A stretch of DNA of 64,000 nucleotides from Hyphomonadaceae bacterium (GTDB lineage: Bacteria > Pseudomonadota > Alphaproteobacteria > Caulobacterales > Aquidulcibacteraceae), in the NCBI GenBank assembly GCA_019753175.1, contig JAIELK010000002.1, forward strand, positions 1 through 64,000. The letters run 5' to 3'. Numbering within the stretch: the stretch's first letter is position 1; each line of letters opens with the position of its first letter. Position numbers and translations under genes: made by a program. The notes beneath the pieces were generated by a model. That model was given only the letters and a program-made list of their open reading frames with translations, ran no database searches and had not been told where the DNA came from. Positions 7,307 to 16,407 of this stretch are shown here, piece by piece.

Positions 7307-8704
7307 CTAAGCCTGCATCGTCCAGCCGTCGACGCCCTTCGCCGCTTCGCGGATCGCTTCGGCCATAGTCGGGTGGGCGTGGCAGGTGCGGGCGATGTCT
7401 TCGGCGCTGGCGCCGAACTCCATGGCGACGCACACCTCGCCGATCATCTCGCCCACGCCCTTGCCGATCATGTGCGCGCCGACGACGCGCTTGCTCGACA
7501 CGTCTTCGAGCACCTTCACCATGCCTTCGGTCTCGTGATTGGTGCGGGCGCGCGAATTGGCCAGGAACGGGAACTTGCCGACCTTGTACTGCACGCCGGC
7601 GGCCTTCAGCTCCTCTTCGGTCTTGCCGACGCCGGCGACCTCGGGATCGGTGTACACAACGCCGGGGATGACGTCGTAATTCACATGGCCCCACTTGCCG
7701 GCGATCACCTGCGCGGCGGCGATGCCCTCCTCTTCGGCCTTGTGCGCGAGCATCGGCCCGTGCGTGCAATCGCCAATGGCGTAGATGCCGGCGACATTCG
7801 TCTTGAAGTGCTCGGTGGCGATGAAGCCGCGCTGATCAAAGCGCACGCCTACGGTCTCAAGGCCGATATTGGTGGTGAACGGTTTGCGGCCGATGGCGAC
7901 GAGCACACCGTCGGCTTCAAGCACGCGGCTTTGTCCGCCTTTGGCGGGCTCGATCGTGACCAGCAGCGCGTCGCGGGTCTTCTCGACTGACGTCACCTTT
8001 TGGCCGAGCTCGAACGCCATGCCCTGCTTCTTCAGCACCTTCTGGAACGCGGTCGCGATCTCGTTGTCCATGGTCGGCGTGATGCGGTCGAGATACTCGA
8101 CCACCGTCACCTGGGCGCCGAGCCGGCGCCACACCGAACCGAGTTCGAGCCCGATATAGCCGGCGCCGACGACGATCAGCTTTTCCGGAACCTTCGCCAG
8201 CGAGAGCGCGCCGGTCGACGACACGACGCGCTGTTCGTCGATGTCGACGCCGGGAAGATCGGCAGGAACAGAGCCCGTCGCAATGACGATGTTTTTGGTT
8301 TCGAGCGTCTGCTTGGCGCCGTCAGCACCGGTCACTTCGACGCGCCCTTGCGCCGCGATGCGGCCAAAGCCTTTGACGTAATCGACCTTGTGCTTGCGCA
8401 TCAGGAACTCGACGCCTTTGGTGAGGCCGTCGACCGCGTCGTCCTTCTGCTTCAGCATCTGCGGCAGATTGAGCGACAGGCCGGTGATGTTCACGCCCAT
8501 GGACGGGAAGGTCTTCTGCGCCGCCTCGAAATACTCCGAGGCGTGCAGCAGCGCCTTCGAGGGAATGCAGCCGACGTTCAAGCACGTGCCGCCGAGCTTG
8601 CCGCGGCTCTCGATGATCGCGGTTTTCAGTCCGAGTTGTCCGGCGCGTATGGCGCAATTATAGCCCCCTGGGCCGCCCCCGATGATGACGAGATCGTATG
8701 CCAT
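7307..8704 (-). CDS. lpd: Dihydrolipoyl dehydrogenase (E3)
   Basis: The E3 flavoenzyme reoxidises dihydrolipoamide in 2-oxo acid dehydrogenase complexes, passing electrons to NAD. The 465-residue protein has the FAD-binding GGGPGG motif at 9-14, the redox-active disulfide Cys41/Cys46 in GGTCLNVGCIP, the NAD-binding stretch VVGAGYIGLELG, a second FAD motif (IYAIGDCTHGPMLAHKA) and the C-terminal catalytic HAHPTMAEA. It lies downstream of sucA and odhB on the same strand and probably serves 2-oxoglutarate dehydrogenase. Confidence 0.97.
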   Translation of the reverse strand: MAYDLVIIGGGPGGYNCAIRAGQLGLKTAIIESRGKLGGTCLNVGCIPSKALLHASEYFEAAQKTFPSMGVNITGLSLNLPQMLKQKDDAVDGLTKGVEFLMRKHKVDYVKGFGRIAAQGRVEVTGADGAKQTLETKNIVIATGSVPADLPGVDIDEQRVVSSTGALSLAKVPEKLIVVGAGYIGLELGSVWRRLGAQVTVVEYLDRITPTMDNEIATAFQKVLKKQGMAFELGQKVTSVEKTRDALLVTIEPAKGGQSRVLEADGVLVAIGRKPFTTNIGLETVGVRFDQRGFIATEHFKTNVAGIYAIGDCTHGPMLAHKAEEEGIAAAQVIAGKWGHVNYDVIPGVVYTDPEVAGVGKTEEELKAAGVQYKVGKFPFLANSRARTNHETEGMVKVLEDVSSKRVVGAHMIGKGVGEMIGEVCVAMEFGASAEDIARTCHAHPTMAEAIREAAKGVDGWTMQA

Positions 8705-8792
8705 GAAAGCTCCAGCGAGTCGCGCGTGCGCAGCAAATCAGCGGCGCACCATAGAAACGCGGCGCCAGCCGATCAATGCGCAGCGACGAGCG

Positions 8793-9290
8793 TCAGGCGC
8801 CTTCGCGGTTCCAGTACGCTCGATCCGCCGCGTCGACGATCCAGATCAACACGCCGAGAATGAGCAGGATCGCCAGGATCGCCAGCTGCGCTTCCGTCGA
8901 CTCGGTCGCTGATGTAAGCTGCACGGGCTGCCGGTACACGTTGACGTCGATGCTCTGCACTTGCGCCACGATGTCGCCGCCGCCGGCCTGCTGCGACCAC
9001 GCCCAGCGTCCGCCATAGCAAGCAAAGCCCAATAGCCAGGCCCAGAAGCCTTGGGTGCGCCGGATGAGCCGCACGGCGGAAACCAGGAAGAGCACCCCGG
9101 CCGCAGCCCAAAGCCCGACCTCCACCCACGAAAAGCTGCCCAGGCGGTCGATCTGATCCTGCGAAAACACCGTGGCGAGATCCACCGGCGCGCCGCCGAG
9201 CACCAACGCGGTCGCGACCGCCGCGCCCAGGCTGATAAGCACCAGGGCCAGCAATACCAAGATGGCCGGCCAGCGAATGATAAAGGTCAT
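8793..9290 (-). CDS. Small membrane protein within the odh cluster, function unknown
   Basis: A 165-residue protein with three predicted membrane segments: an N-terminal helix (WPAILVLLALVLISLGAAVA), one near 55-75 (GLWAAAGVLFLVSAV), and a C-terminal one (LAILAILLILGVLIWIVDAA). Between the last two is a polar stretch with VQSIDVNVYRQPVQL. I do not recognise a family. The ATG at 9290 is chosen for its GGGGAGGGG ribosome site; the frame is open 42 bases further up. It sits between odhB and lpd, all on the minus strand, so it is likely co-transcribed with the complex genes. Confidence 0.65.
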   Translation of the reverse strand: MTFIIRWPAILVLLALVLISLGAAVATALVLGGAPVDLATVFSQDQIDRLGSFSWVEVGLWAAAGVLFLVSAVRLIRRTQGFWAWLLGFACYGGRWAWSQQAGGGDIVAQVQSIDVNVYRQPVQLTSATESTEAQLAILAILLILGVLIWIVDAADRAYWNREGA

Positions 9291-9408
9291 GGGGCGTCCC
9301 CTCCCCGCCGCTCCCATCGAGCGACGCCGCAATCTACACGGCCAGGAGAGGCTTCGCCAAGCTTCGCAAGAGGTAAAGGCGCTCGCCTGCGGCGCCCCTG
9401 CATCAGCC

Positions 9409-10593
9409 TCAGAGGTCCAGCAGCATGCGTTCGGGGTCCTCCAGCCCCTCCTTGACCCGCACCAGGAAGGTCACCGCCTCCTTGCCGTCGACGATGCGGT
9501 GATCGTAGCTGAGCGCCAAGTACATCATCGGCCGCACCACGACCTGTTTGTCGATCACCACCGGCCGTTCCTGGATCTTGTGCATGCCGAGGATGCCCGA
9601 TTGCGGCGCATTGAGGATGGGCGTCGACATCAATGATCCGTACACGCCGCCGTTCGAGATCGTGAAGGTCGCGCCCTGTAGATCTTCGAGCTTCAGCTGT
9701 CCGTCGCGCGCCTTTATGCCGAGGTCGGTGATGTCCTGCTCGATCTCCGCCATCGATTTTCTGTCTGCTTCGCGCACCACCGGCACGACGAGGCCGCGAT
9801 CGGTGCCAACCGCGATGCCGATGTCGTAGTAGTTCTTGTAGATGATGTCGTCGCCATCGATCTCGGCGTTGACGTTCGGGATCTCCTTCAACGCGGCGAT
9901 GCACGCTTTCACGAAGAAGCTCATGAATCCCAGCTTCACGCCGTGCTTCTTCTCGAACACGTCCTTGTACTTTGCGCGCGCCGCCATCACCGCCGACATG
10001 TCGGCTTCGTTGAAGGTGGTCAGCATCGCCGCCGTGTTCTGTGCTTCCTTCAAGCGCCGCGCGATGGTCTGACGCAAACGCGTCATTTTGGTGCGCTCTT
10101 CACGCTCGCCCAGCACGCGCGGCGGCTGCACCTGCTGCGCAGCGGCCGGCGCATGTGTGCGCGCTTCCAGGATTGCGAGCGCATCCGATTTCGTCAGCCG
10201 ACCGTCTTTGCCGCTGCCGGAGATGGCGGAAACATCGATGCCCCCTTCCGCCGCTATGCGCTGCACCGAGGGTGGCGCGGGACGCGCGCTCGCGGCCGGC
10301 TTTGATGTTGGCGCCGGCTGCGGCGCCGGCGCTGCGGCGCTTGCGCTCGGCTGCGCGCCCGCTGCGCCCATCCGCCCGAGCAGCGCGCCGATCTGCACGG
10401 TCGCGCCTGCCCCGGCGACGATCTCGCTCAGCACGCCCGCTTCAGGGGCGGAAACCTCAACGGATACCTTGTCGGTCTCGAGTTCGACCAGCGTCTCGTC
10501 CTTGCGCACAGAATCGCCTGCCTGCTTCAGCCACTTGGCGACCGTTGCTTCGGTGACGCTTTCGCCCAGGGTCGGCACAACAATATCGGTCAT
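9409..10593 (-). CDS. odhB: Dihydrolipoyllysine succinyltransferase (2-oxoglutarate dehydrogenase E2)
   Basis: The E2 core passes succinyl from lipoamide to CoA. The 394-residue protein has one N-terminal lipoyl domain with the lipoylated Lys42 in [11 protein letters not shown], an Ala/Pro-rich linker (about 80-110), a peripheral subunit-binding domain ([19 protein letters not shown]), and the C-terminal acyltransferase domain with the catalytic [15 protein letters not shown]. The single lipoyl domain and the neighbour sucA mark it as the succinyl enzyme. It is also called sucB. The GFA-like gene ends 6 bases before its start. Confidence 0.97.
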   Translation of the reverse strand: MTDIVVPTLGESVTEATVAKWLKQAGDSVRKDETLVELETDKVSVEVSAPEAGVLSEIVAGAGATVQIGALLGRMGAAGAQPSASAAAPAPQPAPTSKPAASARPAPPSVQRIAAEGGIDVSAISGSGKDGRLTKSDALAILEARTHAPAAAQQVQPPRVLGEREERTKMTRLRQTIARRLKEAQNTAAMLTTFNEADMSAVMAARAKYKDVFEKKHGVKLGFMSFFVKACIAALKEIPNVNAEIDGDDIIYKNYYDIGIAVGTDRGLVVPVVREADRKSMAEIEQDITDLGIKARDGQLKLEDLQGATFTISNGGVYGSLMSTPILNAPQSGILGMHKIQERPVVIDKQVVVRPMMYLALSYDHRIVDGKEAVTFLVRVKEGLEDPERMLLDL

Positions 10594-10599
10594 CTCACA

Positions 10600-11010
10600 T
10601 CACTTCGTAGCTGGTGGCGCATCATGGCTTGGCAGAACGGGGGAGTCGGTTTTGGTCCAGAACACGCCGTCATTGCCATTGTTCTTCTGTACGAGCCGCA
10701 CGCGCTTTGGATCGAGCCCGCGCATCAGCCGCGCATTGACCCCGATTTTGCTGGCATCGTCGGTTCCGGCCTTGGTCCAGTGCGTGGCGCAGCCGCAGGT
10801 TCGGCAATGGTGGAACTCCAGCTCGCGATCGCCCCACATATAGATGAACGTGTCCGGTTTGCCGCTGAAGCGAACTTCGCGTTGCGGATAATACGCCCAC
10901 AGGCCGCCATACAGCCGGCAAAGCGAGCAATTGCAGTCGAGCACCCATTCGGGCTCTTCCGCCTCGAAGCGGACGCCGCCGCAATGACAGGAACCGCTCA
11001 CTGTCGTCAT
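10600..11010 (-). CDS. GFA/CENP-V domain zinc protein
   Basis: A 136-residue member of the glutathione-dependent formaldehyde-activating enzyme-like fold, a small zinc-binding beta domain. Cysteines occur in the family pattern: Cys8/Cys10 (SCHCGGVRF), Cys26/Cys28/Cys31 (DCNCSLC), and Cys69/Cys72/Cys74 (CRTCGC), enough for two zinc sites. Most family members have no proven activity and many do not use formaldehyde. The start ATG overlaps the sucA stop by four bases (ATGA), so its translation is coupled to 2-oxoglutarate dehydrogenase E1. Confidence 0.85.
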   Translation of the reverse strand: MTTVSGSCHCGGVRFEAEEPEWVLDCNCSLCRLYGGLWAYYPQREVRFSGKPDTFIYMWGDRELEFHHCRTCGCATHWTKAGTDDASKIGVNARLMRGLDPKRVRLVQKNNGNDGVFWTKTDSPVLPSHDAPPATK

Positions 11011-13979
11011 CCGAGCGCCTGCTCCAACAAAGCCTCAAGCTCCTTGAGGTGCTTCGACATCTGGCCCGCAGCGGTTGATGCGGTCGCTGGTCTGCCCGCA
11101 TAGCGCGCGCGCTTGGCCTTCACCTGCATCTTTTCGAGCGTCAGTTCGATCCAGGGATCGGCGAAGCTCCACCCTCCCATATTCTTCGGCTCTTCCTGGC
11201 ACCAGACGAGCTCAGCGTGCGGGAAGCGCGCGAGCTCCGCCATCACCGATTTCATCGGCCATGGATAGAATTGCTCCAACCGGAGCAGATAGACGTCGTC
11301 GCGACCGCGCTTTTCACGATCCTCCAGGAGATCGTAATAGACCTTGCCTGCGCACATGACGACGCGGCGGACTTCTGCGTCCGGCTTCAGCGCGACCGTG
11401 GTAAGGCCGTTGCCCAGTTGCGCGTCATCCCACAGCACACGGTGGAATGAGGAACCATCGGCCATGTCCGCGAGCGCCGACACGCACTTCTTGTGACGCA
11501 ACAGCGATTTGGGCGTGAACACCACAAGCGGCTTGCGGAAGTCGCGATGCATCTGCCGTCGCAGCGCGTGGAAGTAGTTCGCCGGCGTCGTGCAATTGAC
11601 GATCTGCATGTTGTCTTCGGCGCAAAGCTGAAGGAAGCGCTCGATGCGCGCCGAGGAGTGCTCTGGCCCCTGCCCTTCGTAGCCATGCGGCAGCAGCATG
11701 ACGAGGCCCGACATGCGCAGCCATTTGCGCTCTCCAGACGAGATGAACTGATCGATGACGACCTGCGCGCCATTCACGAAATCGCCGAACTGCGCCTCCC
11801 AGAGCGTCAGTGTTTTCGGCTCCGCAAGCGAGTAGCCGTACTCGAAGCCGAGCACCGCTTCTTCGGAGAGCAAGGAATCGATGACCTCGTAATGCGCCTG
11901 GCCAGGCCGGATGTTGTTGAGCGGCGTGTAGCGCGCTTCCGTCTGCTGTTCGATGAAGTGCGAATGGCGTTGGCTGAAGGTGCCGCGGCACGAATCCTGA
12001 CCTGAGAGGCGAACATTGAAGCCCTCGTCGAGCAGGGTTGCGAACGCCAAATGCTCCGCCAGCGCCCAGTCGATGTTCTGACCTTCATCCATGGCCTTGC
12101 GGCGCGCCTCCACCACGCGCTGCACCGTCTTGTGCATGTCGAAGGCGCGCGGCAGTTCGGTGATGCGCCGCCCGAGGTCGCGCAGCTTGTCGAGCGGCAC
12201 ATCCGTCGTGCCGCGGCGATCGTCATCCGCCGGAAGCGCAAAGCCGGACCACACCCCATCGAGCCAATCAGCTTTGTTGACCCGATAGCCCTTGCCGGCT
12301 TCGAATTCCGCATCGAGGAAGGCGTTGAAGGCGTTGATCCAGGCGTCGACCTCGGCTTGCGACACGACGCCTTCCTTCACCAGGCGATCCGAGTAAAGCG
12401 TCAGCGTAGTCTGCTGATCTTTGACGCGTCGATACATGATCGGTTGCGTCATGGTCGGGTCGTCGCCTTCGTTGTGGCCGAAGCGGCGATAGCAGAACAT
12501 GTCGATGACGACATCCTTGCCGAAGGCTTGGCGATACTCGGTCGCCACTTTAGCAGCGAACACAACCGCTTCCGGATCGTCACCGTTCACGTGGAAAATC
12601 GGCGCCTGCACCATCAGCGCCACATCGCTCGGGTACGGCGACGAGCGCGAATAATGCGGCGCGGTGGTGAAGCCGATCTGGTTGTTGATAATGAAATGCA
12701 TTGTGCCGCCAGTTCGATACCCCCGCAGCCCCGAAAGCGCGAAGCACTCGGCCACCACGCCCTGCCCCGCGAATGCGGCGTCGCCATGGATCAGCAGCGG
12801 CATCACCCGCGCGCGCAGATCGTGCAGCGCTTGGCCTTCTTCGGTCCAGGCCGCGCGTTGCGCCTGCTTGGCGCGCGCCTTTCCGAGCACAACCGGGTTG
12901 ACGATTTCGAGGTGGCTCGGGTTCGCCGTCAACGACAGATGCACAGTGTTGCCGTCGAAAGCGCGGTCCGACGACGCGCCCAAATGGTACTTCACATCAC
13001 CTGAGCCGAGCACGTCGTCGGGCGTCGCCGATCCGCCCTGAAACTCGTGGAAAATCGCCTGATACGGTTTGCCCATTACCGCGGCGAGCACGTTAAGCCG
13101 CCCGCGATGCGCCATGCCGAGCACGATCTCTTCGACGCCCATGGCGCCGCCGCGCTTGATGATCTGCTCCAGCGCCGGCAGCATCGCTTCGCCACCGTCG
13201 AGACCGAAGCGCTTGGTTCCGGGATGGCGCTTGTGCACGAATTTTTCGAAGGTCTCGCCTTCGATCAGTTTCTTCAGGATCGCGCGCTTGCCTTCGGGCG
13301 TAAACGCGATCGCCTTGTCAGGACCTTCGATGCGCTCCTGAATCCAGCTCTTCTCGGTCGGATCGGTGATGTGCATGAACTCGACGCCGACGGTCGAGCA
13401 ATAGGTGCGGCGTAGGATCGCCAGCATTTCGTTGACGGTCGCTGTCTGCATACCCAACACGCCGTCGATGAAGATCGGGCGGTCGAGGTCGCCAGGACCA
13501 AAGCCATGGCTGGCGGGATCGAGTTCCGGCGCCGGCGGGCGCACTTCGATGCCGAGCGGATCGAGATTGGCGTTGAGATGTCCGCGGGTGCGGTAGGCGC
13601 GGATCATCATCAGCGCACGCACGCTGTCGCGCGCGGCTTGCTGGACGTCCTGCTGTGAAGCGCCAGGCAGGCGCGCCGCCACTTTTGTTTCCAGCTTGGC
13701 GGCCAATCCCGCCCAGTCTCCGTCCAAGAGCCGGGTCGTTTCTGTGGTCTTTGGCGCGGCCAGGTCGGCGCGATACCAGGACGGCCCTTGCACCGCCTTA
13801 CGAATAGCCGACGGATCGTCTCCCACCGCCATGAAGAACGCGCGCCAAGAGGCGTCGACCGAGCCGGGATCGTCCAGAAAACGCTTGTGCATCTCCTCTA
13901 CGAACGTGGCGTTGGCGCCGTAGAGAAAGCTGGTTTCCAGGAGGGCCGTGTTGGGCAAGCTGCGCGCGCCGTCCGCCAT
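11007..13979 (-). CDS. sucA: 2-oxoglutarate dehydrogenase E1 component
   Basis: Thiamine-diphosphate-dependent E1 decarboxylates 2-oxoglutarate and succinylates the lipoyl group of E2. At 990 residues it is full length. Visible landmarks are the N-terminal SFLYGANATFVEEM, the active-site region GMAHRGRLNVLA, the RRFGHNEGDDP motif of ThDP/Mg binding, the C-terminal LLPHGYEGQGPEHSSARIERF and the final EEPKNMGGWSF. A secreted-protein gene and sucD precede it on the same strand, with a 132-base gap where a promoter could sit. The GFA-like gene, odhB and lpd follow. Confidence 0.98.
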   Translation of the reverse strand: MADGARSLPNTALLETSFLYGANATFVEEMHKRFLDDPGSVDASWRAFFMAVGDDPSAIRKAVQGPSWYRADLAAPKTTETTRLLDGDWAGLAAKLETKVAARLPGASQQDVQQAARDSVRALMMIRAYRTRGHLNANLDPLGIEVRPPAPELDPASHGFGPGDLDRPIFIDGVLGMQTATVNEMLAILRRTYCSTVGVEFMHITDPTEKSWIQERIEGPDKAIAFTPEGKRAILKKLIEGETFEKFVHKRHPGTKRFGLDGGEAMLPALEQIIKRGGAMGVEEIVLGMAHRGRLNVLAAVMGKPYQAIFHEFQGGSATPDDVLGSGDVKYHLGASSDRAFDGNTVHLSLTANPSHLEIVNPVVLGKARAKQAQRAAWTEEGQALHDLRARVMPLLIHGDAAFAGQGVVAECFALSGLRGYRTGGTMHFIINNQIGFTTAPHYSRSSPYPSDVALMVQAPIFHVNGDDPEAVVFAAKVATEYRQAFGKDVVIDMFCYRRFGHNEGDDPTMTQPIMYRRVKDQQTTLTLYSDRLVKEGVVSQAEVDAWINAFNAFLDAEFEAGKGYRVNKADWLDGVWSGFALPADDDRRGTTDVPLDKLRDLGRRITELPRAFDMHKTVQRVVEARRKAMDEGQNIDWALAEHLAFATLLDEGFNVRLSGQDSCRGTFSQRHSHFIEQQTEARYTPLNNIRPGQAHYEVIDSLLSEEAVLGFEYGYSLAEPKTLTLWEAQFGDFVNGAQVVIDQFISSGERKWLRMSGLVMLLPHGYEGQGPEHSSARIERFLQLCAEDNMQIVNCTTPANYFHALRRQMHRDFRKPLVVFTPKSLLRHKKCVSALADMADGSSFHRVLWDDAQLGNGLTTVALKPDAEVRRVVMCAGKVYYDLLEDREKRGRDDVYLLRLEQFYPWPMKSVMAELARFPHAELVWCQEEPKNMGGWSFADPWIELTLEKMQVKAKRARYAGRPATASTAAGQMSKHLKELEALLEQALG

Positions 13980-14111
13980 GGAGGATCTGACCTTTCGGGA
14001 ATCGTTTTGGCAACGCCTACCATATAGGCGCGGCCGCGGAACGGCGCCGTTCTAGAGTGCGTCGGCGCCAGTTTGAAGCGCCGCGTTGGCGCAGGGGGAG
14101 CTTCGCCGGCG

Positions 14112-14918
14112 CTAACGTCGTGGGCACCGCTCATCCACGAGCGCGAGGCGTTGCGTTACAGTCATACGTTCAAGGGTCACGGTATCAGGCGTGGCGGCAG
14201 TAGCTACCAGCCACTCCTCCCCCAGGCGAATGGGCGCGTTCAGCGCACGCGTAAATGATGGGTAGCCAGCGAGCGTGAAGCGCAGGCGCACAGCCCGATA
14301 GGCCGGCCTATCGAACAGCGCCGGTTCTTGAACTGTTTCGATGGCGTCGAGAGTAAGCGCCCGAGAGAAGGCGAGAGGCGTTGAGTCCGCCGGCACAAGC
14401 ACTGCCCAATCCTGGTTGCGACCGAGCAATGGCAAATCTCGCCGCAGCCGCGGAAAAACACCGACCAGCATCGGTGGGTCGCCAACGGGTGCACGCAAAT
14501 CAGCGTAGAAAGCGCTCCGCGCGACGCCTGCGTCGTTCACTTCGCCTAGGCACACCGCACCCCGCGCACCGGTCGCGCAATAGACGGCGACAAGCTGGGA
14601 GAGCGCGTCGATCCCATGGCCCATGACGTTCATGGGCGTAAGGAGGGCACCTTCTTCCAAGCCGAGTTCTGGACGCGGAGTCGAGAGCGCGCGCATTGGA
14701 AGGGGCTGAAGCTGGAGCATCGCAACAGCCTGTCCCGCCCTGAATGTGCCGCCGGCAAAATTCTGGGAATCGGCTGTGAAGGCTTGGTGAATTCTCTCAC
14801 CCAATGGCGGAGAACTGACGGCCGGCGTGGCTGGGCACCAGTTCATTGGATCGATCTGTGCCGCCACGGGTCCACCCAGCGCCACCCAAAGCGCTGCACC
14901 AATCGCCCACACTCGCAT
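14112..14918 (-). CDS. Putative secreted protein between sucD and sucA
   Basis: A 268-residue protein with a clear signal peptide (MRVWAIGAALWVALGGPVAA, cleavage before QIDP). The mature part has four cysteines spread along it (WCPA, VYCATGARGAVCLGE, ERCPRR), suggesting disulfides in the periplasm. No catalytic motif or known domain is recognised. It starts three bases after the sucD stop and so shares its transcript. The function is unknown, and its place inside a TCA-cycle operon does not by itself imply a metabolic role. Confidence 0.65.
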   Translation of the reverse strand: MRVWAIGAALWVALGGPVAAQIDPMNWCPATPAVSSPPLGERIHQAFTADSQNFAGGTFRAGQAVAMLQLQPLPMRALSTPRPELGLEEGALLTPMNVMGHGIDALSQLVAVYCATGARGAVCLGEVNDAGVARSAFYADLRAPVGDPPMLVGVFPRLRRDLPLLGRNQDWAVLVPADSTPLAFSRALTLDAIETVQEPALFDRPAYRAVRLRFTLAGYPSFTRALNAPIRLGEEWLVATAATPDTVTLERMTVTQRLALVDERCPRR

Positions 14919-14921
14919 CGT

Positions 14922-15806
14922 CTACCCCCGCAACACCTCAGCCATCGTGCGCCCGAGCGCAGCGGGATGCGGCGCAACGCGGATCCCCGCGGCTTCCATC
15001 GCCGCGATCTTGCTTTCCGCGTCGCCTTTGCCGCCTGAGATGATTGCGCCGGCATGGCCCATGCGCCGCCCAGGCGGCGCCGTGCGCCCGGCGATGAAGC
15101 CGACCGTCGGCTTCCAGCGCCCTTTCTTCTTCTCGTCGGCAAGGAACTGCGCGGCATCTTCTTCCGCCGAGCCGCCGATCTCGCCGATCATGATGATGGC
15201 TTGCGTTTCATCATCGGCGAGGAAGCGCGTGAGCACGTCGATGAATTCCATCCCCTTCACAGGGTCTCCGCCGATGCCGACGGCGGTGGTCTGTCCCAAG
15301 CCTTCGTTCGTGGTTTGAAACACCGCTTCGTAGGTGAGCGTGCCCGAACGCGACACCACGCCGACCCTGCCCTTCTTGAAGATCTGTCCGGGCATGATGC
15401 CGATCTTGCATTCGTTCGGCGTCAGCACGCCGGGGCAATTCGGGCCGAGCAGAATAGACTTTGACGCCGCCAGCTTCGCCTTCACCCGCACCATGTCGAG
15501 CACCGGGATCCCCTCGGTGATGCAAACGATGAGCGGTATCTCCGCTTCGATCGCCTCTTCGATCGCTGCGGCGGCGCCGGGCGGCGGCACATAGATGACC
15601 GTCGCGTCGGCTCCCACATTGTCCTTGGCTTCCGCGACGCTGTTGAACACCGGCAGGCCAAGGTGGGTTTGACCGCCCTTTCCCGGACTGACGCCACCGG
15701 TCATCCGCGTGCCGTATGCGATCGCCTGTTCGGAGTGAAACGTGCCGTTCTTGCCGGTGAAGCCTTGGCAAATGACGCGCGTGGATGCGTTGACGAGAAT
15801 GGACAA
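14922..15806 (-). CDS. sucD: Succinate-CoA ligase alpha subunit
   Basis: The alpha subunit binds CoA and carries the phospho-histidine of succinyl-CoA synthetase. The 294-residue protein shows the CoA-binding start ([20 protein letters not shown]), the [10 protein letters not shown] segment, [10 protein letters not shown], and catalytic His251 in [13 protein letters not shown]. It is complete. Its beta-subunit partner sucC normally lies directly upstream, but here is 4.75 kb away at 20558-21751. sucD therefore needs its own promoter or a very long transcript that would cross opposite-strand genes. Confidence 0.97.
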   Translation of the reverse strand: MSILVNASTRVICQGFTGKNGTFHSEQAIAYGTRMTGGVSPGKGGQTHLGLPVFNSVAEAKDNVGADATVIYVPPPGAAAAIEEAIEAEIPLIVCITEGIPVLDMVRVKAKLAASKSILLGPNCPGVLTPNECKIGIMPGQIFKKGRVGVVSRSGTLTYEAVFQTTNEGLGQTTAVGIGGDPVKGMEFIDVLTRFLADDETQAIIMIGEIGGSAEEDAAQFLADEKKKGRWKPTVGFIAGRTAPPGRRMGHAGAIISGGKGDAESKIAAMEAAGIRVAPHPAALGRTMAEVLRG

Positions 15807-15903
15807 GCGTCGCCCCGGAAAATGAAAAGCGGGGCGGTTCCTAAACCACGCTTGGCGCCTTGCCTACCCCGGCCCTCCCCACGCTGAAGAACCAATTTTT
15901 ACA

Positions 15904-15997
15904 TTTACGTGACGCCCAAATTACGTTTTTATGACGTTCGTGTGACGCTCAGATAAAGGAGGCCTCGAAGCCTCGCGCGCACGGGAGGAAACGCATC
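15904..15997 (+). promoter_or_regulatory. Upstream region of the UrcA gene with phased TGACG repeats
   Basis: An AT-richer stretch contains three TGACG copies starting at 15910, 15932 and 15943, that is 22 and 11 bases apart, on the same face of the helix. The outer ones extend to GTGACGC. Direct repeats with 11-base spacing are typical binding sites of OmpR/PhoB-type response regulators. A GGGAGGAAACG ribosome site follows just before the ATG at 15998. The regulator is not identified, and no experimentally known box was matched with certainty. Confidence 0.45.
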
Positions 15998-16321
15998 ATG
16001 AACAAGCCGCTTGTTTTTGTGTTGGTTTCTGTCGTCAGCCTGGGTGCGTTTCCGGCCTTAGCGGATGAGCGCGCGGCCGGCGGCAACATGGTGTCGGTTC
16101 GCTATGCCGACCTCGACCCGTCACAAACGGAAGACGCCTCCACCCTGCTCGCGCGACTGCGCCGCGCCGCGGACGCCGCTTGCACGCCATCGGAAGCCGC
16201 CAGCAGCAACGCACGGCTCAACCATTCCGTCGAGGCGTGCAAGGCGGACGCATTGGACCGGGTCGTCGCTGCGCTCGATCGACGGGAACTGTCCCGCTTG
16301 TACGCGGCTGATCGGCGCTAA
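15998..16321 (+). CDS. UrcA-family secreted protein
   Basis: A 107-residue protein with a signal peptide (cleavage after FPALA, about residue 23) and the UrcA-family pattern: VSVRYADLDPS, a helical RLRRAADAACTPS segment with a conserved cysteine, and VEACKADALDRVVAAL with the second cysteine. UrcA proteins are small periplasmic proteins common in Caulobacterales and sphingomonads; the founding member is uranium-induced in Caulobacter. Biochemical function is unknown. It lies on the plus strand between sucD and sucC and has its own repeat-containing upstream region. Confidence 0.85.
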   Translation: MNKPLVFVLVSVVSLGAFPALADERAAGGNMVSVRYADLDPSQTEDASTLLARLRRAADAACTPSEAASSNARLNHSVEACKADALDRVVAALDRRELSRLYAADRR

Positions 16322-16407
16322 CGTCGTTTTCCCTGACTTCCCAGCACCTTGGCGCTGCTCGACAGCCCGCTTAAGTTGTGCCACCGTTCCAAGGGTGGGG
16401 GGAGACG

